A DNA stretch of 64,000 nt from Prosapia bicincta (taxonomy: Eukaryota > Arthropoda > Insecta > Hemiptera > Cercopidae), in NCBI GenBank assembly GCA_036971475.1, contig JBAIZL010000005.1:246083323-246147322 (forward strand), given 5' to 3'. The position numbers and the translations under genes are program-made. Of this stretch, positions 1-12,543 are shown one piece after another. The notes under the pieces are model-generated. The model made no database searches. It was not told the DNA's origin and worked only from the letters and a program-made list of their open reading frames with translations. Positions within the stretch are counted from its first letter, which is position 1; each line of letters begins with the position of its first letter.

Positions 1-879
1 ATTTTTGTTAGGCAAGCCAATTAAAAGACAGGCTGCAATAGAGTTCGCAAGACAGGGTTGTATAAGTTTTCTTATTCACTTAGAAATGTCGAGAATTCCT
101 CCCCCTTTTACCATCATCTCTCTTTTATCCAGCCTCTTCACCCGATAACAACCCTCCATGAGGAATTTCTGTCGGCATACTGCAAGGAATACAATTAACA
201 TTACAACCAAGACCACATTACATATTCTTAATCAAATAATAACTAATTTACAGAATTACAATTTTAAACCCAATGTGTACATTTCGATAAGTCATTATCC
301 TTAGAAGACGGCTGCCATGACGTCAAAAAACTCTATTCTATTGAACGAAATGTAAAGAAAACATTCCAGGATGAAAGTTGAAGAACGTGTGACATAAGTG
401 TCATAGGTGGGAAAACAAGCTAGCTATTTATTAAAAAAAGTTCTTGGAAAAACACTGAAAAATGTCACCTAAATAGGATCACACGCTAGTGCCAAACGCT
501 AGGGAACTTCTAAGAAAGTATTAAATCCAACCCGTAATTAAATCAGGAGTAGTCCGTGTTTTGAAGATAATAAATTAATTTGTGTATTGTGTTTGAAAAC
601 AATTTATCGAAATGAGCGCATGGGAACTGAGATGCTCCCACGCGTCTTGAGCAATACGTCCGCATTGTTTGGGCGGTTATACGATACAAGCTGTAGTTCT
701 AGATTTTCCCACAAGAGGCGTTGCAGTAATCTTGAAGACAGTTGCAATCGTATCATCACCCAAACTACTATTTGTAATGCAATGCAGAAAAGTAGAAACA
801 ATTGCTTTTTCAGATACAGTAAACCGAGGCTCTTTACTGGATCCGTTGAAGCTTAACAAAAATATATTAAAGTACTCAG
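1..879. other. AT-rich non-coding stretch
   Basis: No gene, RNA or repeat could be supported here. Short open frames at 587-1031 overlap on both strands in several frames, show no recognisable domain, and run into the minisatellite that follows. They are best read as chance frames. Confidence 0.6.
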
Positions 880-1511
880 CTATGTATAGTCATCTATCTG
901 AGCTACATCAGATTCGGGCTATCACTGTCATCTTGTCATTTGGCATTGAAATAATACCATTCATCAATATATCAAAGTTACATAAACAGATTCCATATAT
1001 CAATCGTACATCAATGCATATAATGCATTAAACATCCATCAACGCGTACCGTGCATCAAATACAAATCAACAGAACTATACATCAAATATACATAAAGGC
1101 ATACCTTATATCAAACGTGCGTTAACACATTCTATATATCAAACGTACATCGATACATAAAATTCATCAAACCTACATTAATGGATACCGCACAGCAAAC
1201 ATTCATCAATTAATTCATATCATACATCAATACATACCATGCATCAATCATATATCAACTCATACCATAAATAAAACGTATATCAATGGCTGCCATACAT
1301 CAAACCTACATCAATGGGTACTGTACATCAAACGTTCATCAAATAATTCATATCATACATCAATACTAACCATACATCAATTCATACAATACATCAAACG
1401 CAAATCAACGGATGCTCCACATAAAAGGTACAACAATACATACCATACAACAAACGTTCATCAACTCCAAACTATTAAACCACTATATTAATGCGCATCA
1501 TAATTTAAACG

Positions 1512-2181
1512 AACCATTGTAGCCTATACCAAAAATAAAACAAACATCAATGGATGCCATACATCAAACCTACATCAATGAATACTGTACATCAAACGCT
1601 CATCAAATAATTCATATCATATATCAATACTAACTATACACCAAACATACATCAATTCACACAATACATCAAACGCAAATCAACGGATAGTCAACATAAA
1701 ACATACATCAATTCATACATTAACATCAAACGCAAATCAACGGATGCTCCACGTAAAAGGTACAACAATACATACCATACAACAAACGTTCATCAACTAC
1801 AAACCATTAAACCACTATGTCAATGCACATCATAATTTAAACCAACCATTGTAGCCTATACCAAAAATAAAACAAACATCAATGGATGCCATACATCAAA
1901 CCTACATCAATGAATACTGTACATCAAACGCTCATCAAATAATTCATATTATATATCAATACTAACCATACACCAAACATACATCAATTCACACAATACA
2001 TCAAACGCAAATCAACGGATAGTCAACATAAAACATACATCAATTCATACAATACATCAAACGCAAATCAACGGATGCTCCACGTAAAAGGTACAACAAT
2101 ACATAACATACAACAAACGTTCATCAACTCCAAACCATTAAACCACTATATCAATGCACATCATAATTTAAACGAACCATT
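1512..2181 (+). repeat. About 331-bp higher-order duplication in the minisatellite
   Basis: The anchor AACCATTGTA (third copy AACCATTGTAT) recurs at about 1512, 1844 and 2175, giving spacings of about 332 and 331 bp. The sequence between anchors is nearly the same in both intervals, including the strings CAATGGATGCCATACATC and AACGCAAATCAACGGAT. A shorter, more diverged relative lies upstream from about 1262. The arrangement shows tandem duplication of a multi-monomer block inside the decayed part of the array. Confidence 0.75.
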
Positions 2182-2190
2182 GTATACAAA

Positions 2191-2618
2191 AAATAAAACA
2201 TACATCAATGGAGGCCATACATAAAACATACATCAATGGATGCCATTCATAAAACATACATCAATGGAGGCCATACATAAAACATACATCAATGGATGCC
2301 ATTCATAAAACATACATCAATGGATGCCATACAAAAAACATACATCAATGGATGCCATACATAAAACATACATCAATGGATGCCATTCATAAAACATACA
2401 TCAATGGATGCCATACATAAAACATACATCAATGGATGCCATACATAAAACATACATCAATGGATGCCATTCATAAAACATACATCAATGGATGCCATAC
2501 ATACAACATACATCAATGGATGTCATACATAAAACATACATCAATGGATGCCATACATAAAACATACATCAATGGACACCATACATAAAACATACATCAA
2601 TGGATGCCATACATAAAA
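2191..2618 (+). repeat. 28-bp tandem repeat, about 15 copies
   Basis: A unit of 28 bp containing ACATCAATGGATGCCAT followed by ACATAAAACAT repeats about 15 times with few changes. Variant positions are GATGCC versus GAGGCC and CCATAC versus CCATTC. The two forms partly alternate, which suggests duplication of dimers as well as monomers. Confidence 0.9.
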
Positions 2619-2990
2619 AGTACAGCAAATATATTATACATTACCCATATCAATGCAAAACACAAATCAAATGAACAGCAATGGGTGTAATAAATAAAAC
2701 ACACATCATTCATACCATACATCAAACGTATAACTGTAGATAGGCTACCACAGATTAAACTTCCATCAAATCGTATCACACATGAAACGTACATCAATGA
2801 AACTACATTAGTGCATATCATACATCAACTGCACATTATAATAGACACAAGGAACAACAATGGATAATGTACGTTAAATACAAAATAGAGCAACACATAC
2901 CATTTATCAAATACACGTCATTGGATCTATATATAATCATATTATGGATAAAAAGTAAATAAATAGATCCATACATCATATACATAATTA

Positions 2991-5244
2991 ATAGAAAGGC
3001 AATGAAAGTGTACCACAGACGTCTTGAAAGTAAACCTTTCACAACTACATTTTAGTAAATCACTAGAACTTGAAGGTTTTTGTGCGGAGCGTGTTACTCT
3101 AGGCCTTGGTAATGAGGACTGGACATCGATATTGTTGTGTACCAACGTTCTAGATCTGTATCATTTAGAATCTTTGATTCAGTCCAAATACTAGATCTAT
3201 TGGGCTGCATCCAGGGGTGGCGTCTAAAGGATTAGAGCCTCAAGGAAGTACGAATCTCAAGTGGTCTCAGCAGTCATATGCAGTGACGTATATAGTATTT
3301 GATTTCGGAGATGACCAACTTTACTCTTCCCAAAAAGCCAAAAAAAATTCATTTCCCTATTGATTTCTTAGGAAACGGTTTCTATATTTGATTAGTAGGC
3401 TAATTATTTCAGAAATCCAACAAAGATTGAAATATAAATGTAAAAACAATAAGTACAACATAATTTATCAATCATACATATTTAAATTACAAATTAATAT
3501 AAGTAATAAAACATTAGGCCCAATTAATTTATCCAAAATTAAATTAGATTTTTTATACAAAAAATAATTACTTTTTACCATAAATTTATATACCTATTAA
3601 AAATTGTATCTTAGACATTTATCATATATACCATATGATTTTTGGTTCATCTTTAAAAACGTTTATTGAAATATATGATAAAACTCAATATTTTATAAAT
3701 TTCTGAAGCGTCCGGAGCTGCTTTGGAACCCTTTATATACGGCAAAGGTCATGTGGGTTAAATTTCTAATTTTGGTTTTCCTTGAAACATGTCATAGCAT
3801 ATTTTATTTTCAGTAAGGATTGAAATGTAATTATTCTTTCGGAATGTGATAAAAGTCTGACGAGTAAAATATTTTTACAAGTTTACAAAAGTTTTCTAGA
3901 GTTAATTGAATTTTTCAAAAGATTGATTATTTTAAAGACTTGTTTGTATTTATGATGCACGTCTTTCTTTCGAACTATACTTAAACTAGTTGCTGATGAA
4001 CAAACGATTGCGGGTGTTTTAATAATAACGAACATTTGTTAAAAACAAAAACAATAGAAACATTTTTATATTCGCTGAGATACGTAAAAAACACATTTGA
4101 AACGTTTTAGAAAATTATTTTCCGATTGAACAGCTTGTTAACAATTTTGCGTTTACAACCACTTTCAAATGAAATAGGTAAAAATCTACTATTTCAGTCG
4201 TTTAGGATAATGTACTGGCTTTTTGGGTCAGGTTTTCTTACCGTTAAAAGAAATCGCTATAAATGATTTAAACAAGGTGAACGCGAGGAAGATATTCTCA
4301 GTAGGAAATGTAGGAAGATATTTTTCGTTTATAGATTGCTCCTTCACTCTTACTTGACGGAGGAAAATGCTGGGTTGCGTGGACAAAGACGCTACTCCAT
4401 ATTAGACCTACGTGTCTTAGGGAAGTATTAAACATAACCCCTCCAAGGGACACAATTGCAGTAGATGTGAGAGTGAGAATGTGCTGCGCCAAGTATCTAA
4501 AGTGTTAATTCAGAATTATTTCAAGATGTCTGGAATTAAAAGCGAAAGATATTGATTACAAGTGTTAGATAAAGGAGCGAAAAAACTTTAATGACTTCAA
4601 ATGAGAATATTTAAGGCAAAGGGAGTTGAAAAACATTGACCTCTGTATTTCTTTAACTGACCATTTGATGTAAATACTACCCATGAGAGACACACTTTAA
4701 ACATTCTGCATCATGAGCTGGTGTAATTAACGATATGGTAAGCAAAGCTGGGTGAACATGATTTTTATTGCTCCATATTTATCAATAGAATATTTGATTT
4801 ATTAATAGATATATTTATTAAGAGATTTATCAACAGAAGACTGATTTTAAAATCTTCCCATAGATAGCCCCAGTGTTCGTGATTTGTACGTGAACTTTAT
4901 AAAATTTCTATAACTGTTCAATGAATACGTATATTTTTAACACTATTTATAATAGATGTTGAATATTGCAGTTAAAAGTTACATAATTTATAATTAAACT
5001 GCAAAAGGTATGTGCATTCTCATTGAAACAATAAGACGTATGTTTCAAAGAACAAGTTTTAGGAATAATAAAAATCAAGAATTTAATTAGATATTCGTTC
5101 AAAATTTTAAAAAAGAAAATGAACATTGCCATCTTTTTACACTCATGTTAAAATCTTTTATCTATTTGACTAGGAGGTTAACATATTTGATCACTTATAC
5201 ACTAGTATAGATATGAGATGTCGTCTGGCAAGATTGTTTCAATA
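2991..5244. other. AT-rich non-coding stretch
   Basis: No gene or repeat array could be supported. Open frames near 4298-4492 and 4947-5132 are short, low in complexity and show no known domain. The patch 3140-3290 is slightly richer in GC, but I could not assign it. Confidence 0.5.
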
Positions 5245-6002
5245 ATTTAAAGCAGGGGTTCTCAATCTTTTTCAAAGACTGAACGTCTCAATAAATCATT
5301 TTGCGTACCTTCTTGTTGTTGGAAGAGGGAATTAAAATCACGTTTTACATAAAAAAAATATATTTGGAAATATATTTAAAACTCATTACAAAAAATGAAT
5401 AAGAAGGATTAGCTTGCTTCTTTTTACATAGTTCCTCAATGTTCGACTCAAGTTTTATGAAGTACAACTTTAAATCGTCCTCAACATTTGACTTGTTTCT
5501 GTACTTTCTTTTTAGATTTGTTAAACTCGATAACCATCTTTCATATAGGTGTTTAGTTGAACACCCAATAAGAATCTTTAAAGTAGAATTTGAAAGTTCT
5601 TTTCACTCCTTTCCAACACCGATCCAAAAATCTAACAATCTAGAACTGAATTTTTTTAACGCCGGATCACATGATAGTTCAATTAGTTGTTCCTTCTGGA
5701 ATGTTGTCAGGTTGCTCAAAGTTTCAGTAGCATCAAAAGAAAAGTGGTCGAGGATCCAGTACAACATATTGTCTGCGGGTGGGAAGTATGCTCTTATACT
5801 GGTCTTCAATGTTGGTGAAAAGTAACTCGACCACACAAGTAGCCAATTAGATTCCATTATTAAATTATAACCTTGAGTGATTACGAAACAGAAAGAAATA
5901 AAAATGGTTTAATTTTTCATCAACCTGCCCCGCGTACCCCATGAACAGTTTTGCTTGTCCCTGGAATACGCGTAGCGCAGCTTGAGAACCTCTGATTTAA
6001 AG
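5245..6002. mobile_element. hAT-superfamily transposon, internally decayed, with 8-bp target duplication
   Basis: The left end at 5253 reads CAGGGGTTCTCAA. The right end at 5994, read on the minus strand, is CAGAGGTTCTCAA, so the terminal inverted repeats match at 12 of 13 bases. The element is flanked on both sides by ATTTAAAG (5245-5252 and 5995-6002), a perfect 8-bp target-site duplication as hAT elements make. The element is 742 bp long and holds only the C-terminal part of a transposase on the minus strand. The identical duplications mark the insertion boundaries precisely. It is a non-autonomous copy that could only have moved with a transposase supplied elsewhere. Confidence 0.93.
5345..5857 (-). 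pseudogene. hAT transposase C-terminal remnant (dimerisation region)
   Basis: The minus strand encodes about 170 residues of a hAT transposase tail, broken by one in-frame TGA at 5603-5605. Upstream of the stop are TFQKEQLIELSCD and LLDFWIGVG; after it, in the same frame, are LTNLKRKYRNKSNVEDDL and NIEELCKKKQA. By family knowledge these match the C-terminal hAT dimerisation region (Pfam Dimer_Tnp_hAT) of ZBED5/SCAND3-like transposases, including the usual end of the protein near KKQA. No BED zinc finger and no N-terminal catalytic part is present inside the element, so this is a truncated and stopped pseudogene. The overlapping plus-strand frame at 5439-5825 is its shadow. Confidence 0.85.
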
Positions 6003-7779
6003 CATTAGGCATACTGTAAATAGATATACAGTGTATAAATTGGTATATTTTTATAGTAAAGTTTTTTATACTTGAAAAATACAATTTTAACATCACTTTG
6101 CTTAATCACTCATTTAAAACACTTTCAAAGTAACACAAAAATTTAGAGATTTCACCATTCGACCTGACAAACTGTTAGTTACATAAAACTATATTTATTT
6201 AAATTCATTTTGAAGAAAGAGGATTGTAAAAAATAATTGTATCACTTATCTGAAACATTTGTGGAGTTGGTCTTTTAAGAGTGTTTACTCCGCATGTTCC
6301 TGTTTTGATCAGCTTTTAATATTCCGTTTAGAGAAATAATTAATTAATTAATTTAGGGTTCAGAAATATAAAAGATTGCTTTCGGAACTCATAATGAAAT
6401 AAATTTGTACAAAAACGTAACTAAACATTACTTCTGTTTTATAAAAGAAACTTTGCTAACGTATCAAATGTGCATTATTCCCTCTTCCTTAAGTCTATCA
6501 AAAACTCCCTTAAGTATGTAAAAGAACATGTTGTTCCCAAAGCTGATTGCCAAGTAGAAAGGCAAATTAGTTTTTCTTATTCTATTAATCTTACGTGCAT
6601 CGCTCTGCGCATTGCACTTTAAACGCTTTTTATACACGAATTAAAATTTCTATTTTAAGCTTGTAGAAATCTAATATCTTTACAATATTTTAAAAAATAA
6701 ATAATTGTTACATATATTACGAATTAATATATTCACATTTTTAAATTTTTTTATTAAGTAATTGTCCCGATTCGTTTTAGAATGCTGACTAACTAACATT
6801 AATATTATTTCATTGAGTAAAATAATGTTACATCATGTTAATAATTTTATAATTATCTCATATGATCTCATAACGTCTATTAGAAGAAAAATTCACCTCT
6901 TGTACAGGAATGCAACATAATGTTACCCATATCCAGTAATACGTAGGCCTATAAGAAATCAAAGGCATTCTATTTCAATAATTTAACGAATAAGTTAAAA
7001 AATACTGTATAGTTGAATTAAAGAGTGGTTCTTCCGAACAAACATCTTCTCATTGCATTCAAAGTTAAAAAGTTTCGGGAAATCCTAGAGTAATAATATT
7101 CTAAGCGAAATGAAACACAATTTCTCTGCTTAACTCGTGGCAACTTGCTCAACCTGCTCAACCTGTAGTGGGTAGAGATCTCTCTTCACCATGGTTGAGA
7201 GCAGGACTTCACCCCACAGTAGAATATCATGATGTTTTTTCATTAGTCTAACTAATTACTCAACTAATTTTCTCAACTAGCCTTTATCTCTTTTCTTATA
7301 AGGAGGTGTATCGAGCACTCTTTATGACCCCAATAGGGGTAGGTCTACTTTGGTTACCCGACCCTAATCACGTGATCCCCGTATATTCTCTACCATGTGG
7401 TATTGTATCCCTATTTAATCTCACTGATATTCACATTATTTCCTTTCGTCGTAGATGATACTTGCTGACACATTCTAATCTTACAATTTCTTATAAAATA
7501 TTTATGCAGAGAATAACTGAATTTTAATGAGGCGCTGTTGATGCTAAAATTACATTTCCTGATTAATCGAGATATTAATCGACATTTATTACAATATTAG
7601 GGTAAACTTGATAGTTTTTTTTGTTGGAGAAAATTTATCGATCACTTAAAAAATAAATCAATCAGTTAGCTCGCTTTTGGTAAAAACAACACTGCACATG
7701 TCACATCTAGATCCCGCATGTGAAACCTTGTAGATGGTGAGATTACTAAGAGAACGTATTGTTTTTATAGACAAGATAA
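6003..7779. other. AT-rich non-coding stretch
   Basis: No gene, RNA or repeat could be supported. Simple AATT repeats occur near 6340-6355. A palindromic E-box, TCACGTGA, is at 7368-7375, but it stands alone and is not called as a regulatory site. Confidence 0.5.
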
Positions 7780-8130
7780 CTGACCAGCCTTTCCCGCCAA
7801 TCAGCTGTTACATTGCGCAACAACTGTTCTCAAACAGCTGAGAGAGCGCGCTCTTGCACAACATACGTTCGACTATTATCTAGGAAAAGTCCTTATTTAT
7901 AGTTAATCGAGATTTCGTGATGGGATTTAAAGAAAGTCGCGGCTGTCAAGGATCGGTTTCCTTATAGAGTTGGGAAATGTTTACGTTACCACGGCAACCA
8001 AACCGTTGCGTTCTATTGTCTTCGAGACAGGTTTGGGAACCGCTAATTGCAAGGAACATTTCAAGGGCTGTCAAAATATAACCAACCGACGCGACGGAGA
8101 GTGCTGTTTCCATTTCTTTAGTTCAGAGAA
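7780..8130. promoter_or_regulatory. Promoter-like GC-richer patch with CCAAT box and RFX X-box
   Basis: This patch stands out from its AT-rich surroundings by higher GC and CpG content. It contains CCAATCAG (7797-7804, an NF-Y type CCAAT box), CAGCTG E-boxes (one directly overlapping the CCAAT box), a GAGAGAGCGCGCTC stretch near 7839-7852, and GTTACCACGGCAAC (7985-7998). The last is two inverted RFX half-sites with a 2-bp spacer, the usual X-box form. TATAAATA is present on the minus strand (7894-7901). RFX X-boxes are known from ciliary gene promoters. No coding exon could be recognised on either side, so the target gene and direction are unknown. It could also be an enhancer, or chance. Confidence 0.35.
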
Positions 8131-8673
8131 TTAAATATCTTTAGATTCCAATAACATACCAGAAAAAAGACGTCAAAAATACCACAGAAAAAGACTTTGT
8201 ATTGATGAAAATAAAGCCATTAAAATATTTTGATTAGTATTTTTCATTGAATCGATTATTGCAAATAAAATTATAGATACCCGAAACTGGTGACGTACAT
8301 CATATACAGAAAATTCAAGATAATATTACATTCACTGAGAAAGTTGGAGAAATATTAAAAGTCTTATATAAGAAGGCCTAATTGACAGAAATTAGAAAAC
8401 TAGCTTGTTTCTAAATGAAAAAAAAATTATTAGAAATGTCTATCTAAGTTATATATTTTGACACTTATATTTTGAGGTCAATTGTTTATTTAGTCTTATA
8501 TGCATATTAGTTTCAGTTTTTCAATTCTTAATAGCATTTAACTACTCAATTTTATTCTTGAATTTTATAATGCATTACGTCCGGTGAATCTTAATTAATC
8601 ACTTTAACATTAGTTTATGACCATCGGAAATTTAAATTTTGTAAGTTTGTGAAAACCTACAGAGACAGAACGT

Positions 8674-8703
8674 TTTCGATCACTATGTGGCGATATTCAT
8701 CAG
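8674..8703 (-). other. CTGATGA...GAAA hairpin-type motif
   Basis: On the minus strand CTGATGA (8697-8703) is followed after 19 nt by GAAA (8674-8677), continuing as GAAAACG. The order and spacing are the same as in the palindrome cluster at 17.1-17.5 kb. The intervening segment pairs poorly here (only CAC with GTG around a 3-nt loop is clear), so this may be a decayed or unrelated copy. Confidence 0.3.
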
Positions 8704-9800
8704 TGTTTTCTGCTTGGAGGTGTTGGTATAAATGTGAAGATTTTAAAGGTAGGTTTTCGATAGTATCAAAATTTAAAGTTCAATATTATTGTCGTAATGA
8801 AGAAAAGGTAATGGGGGAAATAGTAGAAGAGACTAGAGAAGAGAAACGGCCCCCTGGTCGAGGATACATTCCCTGGTCTTATATGTATGTACCGTGGCAT
8901 ATACCTACTCCCTCGGTATAAAATGAAGGATAATTGAGATAGAAGTATGCCTACGGAAGGAACAGAAACCTCCAAGTCTGAGAGTAAGAGACAATTATGG
9001 TATCGCGTAGACAGGGTAGCGTATCCGAAGTAGATTTTATTTCGGGTTTTGTGAAGAGTTTTTCACAAGTCACTCGCCTTCTCTAGTATAGGAAGGACAA
9101 TATTTGTGCTGGCCTGCTTGAAAATTCTAGGGAAAACACAGTGATCCCAGGTACTGGTAATAAAGGAGCATGAAGTCACGTGTGCGGGTCGCTCAACGGA
9201 AACAGACCTACTCTCTATTGGGGACATAAAAAAGAATCTATATTCTATCTCGATTTATTCTTAAAGCTTATTATTAATTATTATATTTATTTAATTTGTA
9301 CATACATTAGTTATTACTTATAGTTTTTATAAACTATTACATACATTTTTAATTACAATTCAAAGTTCTATTGAGAATTTATTGAGAGGCCAGACTAGGA
9401 CCTAGTTTTAAAATGAACCTGCCATTTCTTTACTTAGATAAATAAGTTGAAGATAAAAACTTAAAATTTGTATAGCTATATGTCTGCAACTTTTACATAT
9501 CGAAGATATGGCAATATAAAGAGGTACTCGACCTATTACTGGTCAGAATAGAATTATGAGTCAGATAATGCAAACTAGAATGCTTCGCATGCACCGTAAC
9601 TACCGACCTGTCAGCGATGCGGAACGCTGTCACGTCCTAACGTAATAAATAACGCGAGGCAACTGTCTCCATGCAAGAGGAAGCCATATCCCGTTTGCAC
9701 AAGTATTTAATTATAAGCAAACGTGAAACTGAGCGTTTAATGAACGCTGTTCGATCAGCACAACACATACTGTCGTGAAAGTGGAATTCCGGAAACGTAA

Positions 9801-9814
9801 CCTAACCTAACCTG
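9801..9814 (+). repeat. Short telomere-like CCTAA run
   Basis: CCTAACCTAACCTG is two perfect CCTAA pentamers plus a partial one, preceded by a further TAA. TTAGG is the common insect telomere repeat. Two units are too few to indicate a telomere fusion or true interstitial telomeric tract; chance or a transposon remnant is as likely. Confidence 0.35.
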
Positions 9815-12543
9815 ACGGCAACAGTCGAGGAAATTGCGTCAGCGTTGTACAAGATGATTGTCAAAGATCATAATGCATCCGGGCATGCGTGTTATGAATT
9901 ACACAACTGTCGAGAGTTTTTTTTAAAAAAGGATATTAGAAATAACCAGGTTTATTTAGATTAACTTTTGACGTGGCATTCGGTTTAGTTGACAAGATTA
10001 CCGACTGACGAGACCACCGCTGATTAGTATGGAACAGTTGTCATGGGTGGGACGCCGGTCCTTCCTACAGAATCATAAGACGAAAGAGATTTAGTTTGCT
10101 TTCTAATTTCACTGCAGTTGTATCCTTTGTTCGTTGAAATGTATAAAAAATACTTATTATTATACAATTAATAATAAAACACATTGCGCTATTACGGTTT
10201 AGTGTTGACTGTAATAAATTTCAAGTTCTTTATTATCGAAATGTATGGATTATAAGTTTTAAAAAATAATAAAACAAATATATATCACAAAGTGCAAAAA
10301 TTATAGACATTGGAACGTCTTGTGCTAGTACTTCTTAGAACTATCTTAGAACTTCTTACCCAACTATTTATGATAACTATGAGAAAAAACTATTTTAACG
10401 AATATCAAGTAAAAGATTTCAAAATGTATAGCCAGTCTTATGGCAGAGTTGGCCGTACGTCCCCTCACAAAAACTACAGAAGGCTTTATATTATTAGAAA
10501 GGGTCGTATGTAATGTACAGTTATTTATAACTTTAGTAAATGCAATATAGGAATTAGATGTCTTAGAACTTTAAACTTAAGAGTGTCGAATCTTATTTAA
10601 AGATTTGTCCTCCCCTAATTTCCAATTTCTCCTGTCACATGTTAAAGCCTTTTCCAGATCTCTTGTAGTCATTGCTTCATCAATGCCATTACGCTAAATT
10701 GGGGCGGGGGGGGCTTCATTAAAACTTTGTATCAGGCCTAGCACAAGTTAAGCCTGACCGTCTCAGAAAATGTAACACTAAATGAAAAATCGTTTTTGAT
10801 ACGTCGATGACGCAATATTTCTATCCAATGGTGAAGGCAACCTACTGAGAAAGTTTCAAATATTCAAAGAAATCCTTGGAAAATATAACATGAGATTATC
10901 TTCACAATAAAATTAAACAATATTCACATGATGAGATGGGATATAGGGGGGTCTACATTCATATTACAGATATATGGGAAAAGTATAAAAATATTCAAGT
11001 TGTTTGAAATTAGAAATAACTTCAACGACTAAAGGATACATCAAGTAAGAACAAGTGCATTAAACATGCGGAGTAATAGCGTGGTTGAAATGTACTATGT
11101 ACAAAAATATATTTTTTTAAGAAAAAAAATAAAAGCAAGGAGGAATCAAATTCTGACCAGAGATGACCAGAATAGCAAGATCTAAAAACAGTAGTTATAG
11201 GGATATTTTGAAGAATGTACATACATTCAATATCTGAATTAGAAGAAACATTTGATTAAAGTTAGAAAAAAGCATTCTACATTAGAAAAATAGAATGGAA
11301 CTATCTCATAAAACGAATTATATGAGAATAAGCCGAAATGATTCAACAATTGACTTATAACAACTGATGTAAATCCTGAAATACAGCCTAATATAACCAG
11401 GCTATAAAAAAAAGAAAACGCTCCTTACTATTTACTACACATTACACTCGTTAATACGAGGTTTTCGATTACTAGTCGATCTATACTCGTTAGCACTAAG
11501 CTACAGTTTATTTAGAGCAAGTCTCATATATCCATTCATGTCTCAGCATCAGCAGCAGTTAATGACAGTAGCAGGTAGTTTGTCACCTAACCTCAAAAAC
11601 ACGTTTGAGGCGGCCGCCATCCTCACTCGCACACTTCCTAACACAATAAATCATGATTAAATAGACAGCAAGTAGCGTGAAAGCCAACAATTGATTAATC
11701 ATAGCCTGTCTTCTGAAGGTAGGCTTGCGCAACTCGGTTACAGAAGACCCAGGTGTTTGCAGGTTATTTTGGAGACTGCGTGAAAGGAGAACAGTCCCGT
11801 TTGGTTGGGAATGTTTTAATAATTTAACATATATTAAAGTTTGTGAGTTGCGTAACGAAAGCGCCCGTATTTCAACGACCATATCAGATTATTGCATGAC
11901 ACGTTTTCCCAACATATGGACATGCGGAACTTTGAACAAAGGTCTATTGAAGCACAAATTTCAATTCATTAACTTTTATTCATTACTTGAAAGTTTTAAA
12001 TAGTGTTAGATTTAACAGTTAAATAATAACATTCCTTCTAAGCTTCACTCAAACCAAACTTCCCAACTGTTTTAATATAAATCTCATTTTAGGAAAACCA
12101 TAAAACAGAAAATTCCGTATAAGAACTGTTCCCTCTTCATACATGGGCTACATTTATATCACTTTTAAATGCAATTCATCCTACCTCACAAATTATTCGA
12201 TTACCCGATTAAGTAATCATTAATCAAAGGTTAATTGTACTAATAAAATACATAATAAAATTTATAAATGTTATACCTTTTATGATTTAAATTTTAAAAC
12301 TATGACAATAACTATTTTTTCTTCTTGTTTTAAGTATATGTTATGTATTTTGGAAGTTGTTCAAAATTTATAAAATTATATTTAAGTACATTATTTTGTT
12401 TTAGATAAAATATTTCTCAATTTTGGTAAAAGTTTAGAATAAATATATTCCAATTACAATAAAAGTCAAAGGTAAGTTTTTTAAAAGTTGGTTGATGATT
12501 TCATCTTGACTTCACTGATTAAATCATACGTTATATTTTTAAG

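Larger units (their letters stand above)
880..2990. repeat. Decayed CA-rich minisatellite region
   Basis: The plus strand repeats variants of ACATCAA followed by short A/C/T-rich spacers (for example CATACATCAA and AAACATACATCAA) for about 2.1 kb. Left and right flanks are irregular copies; the centre (2191-2618) is regular. The plus strand is strongly depleted of G, so the region has a marked A/C strand skew. Several stop-poor frames on the minus strand (2597-3145) are a by-product of this skew and show no known domain. The pattern fits an old minisatellite whose centre was re-homogenised more recently. Confidence 0.8.
8131..12543. other. Intergenic or intronic AT-rich stretch with a few GC-richer patches
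   Basis: No gene is supported. A 90-codon frame (8649-8921) begins at GTG; its first ATG is at 8685 and it matches no family I know. Its opening also overlaps the hairpin motif at 8674-8703. The patch 9560-9900 is CpG-richer and carries CCTAACCTAACCTG (9801-9814), two copies of the insect telomeric pentamer. Frames at 11583-11882 (minus) and 11725-12003 (plus) overlap each other on opposite strands, and neither shows a domain. Confidence 0.45.

Noticed and set aside
669..1031. 120-codon plus-strand frame before the minisatellite
   Set aside because: It overlaps frames on both strands and runs into repeat sequence, with no domain recognised.
7368..7375. Palindromic E-box TCACGTGA as a regulatory site
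   Set aside because: A single 8-bp match in AT-rich DNA with no neighbouring promoter features is not enough evidence.
8649..8921. 90-codon frame on the plus strand
   Set aside because: It begins at GTG, overlaps the hairpin motif on the other strand, and shows no recognisable domain. It may be chance.
11583..12003. Overlapping 99-codon minus and 92-codon plus frames
   Set aside because: They lie opposite each other, show no domain or splice context, and cannot both be favoured. Neither could be supported.
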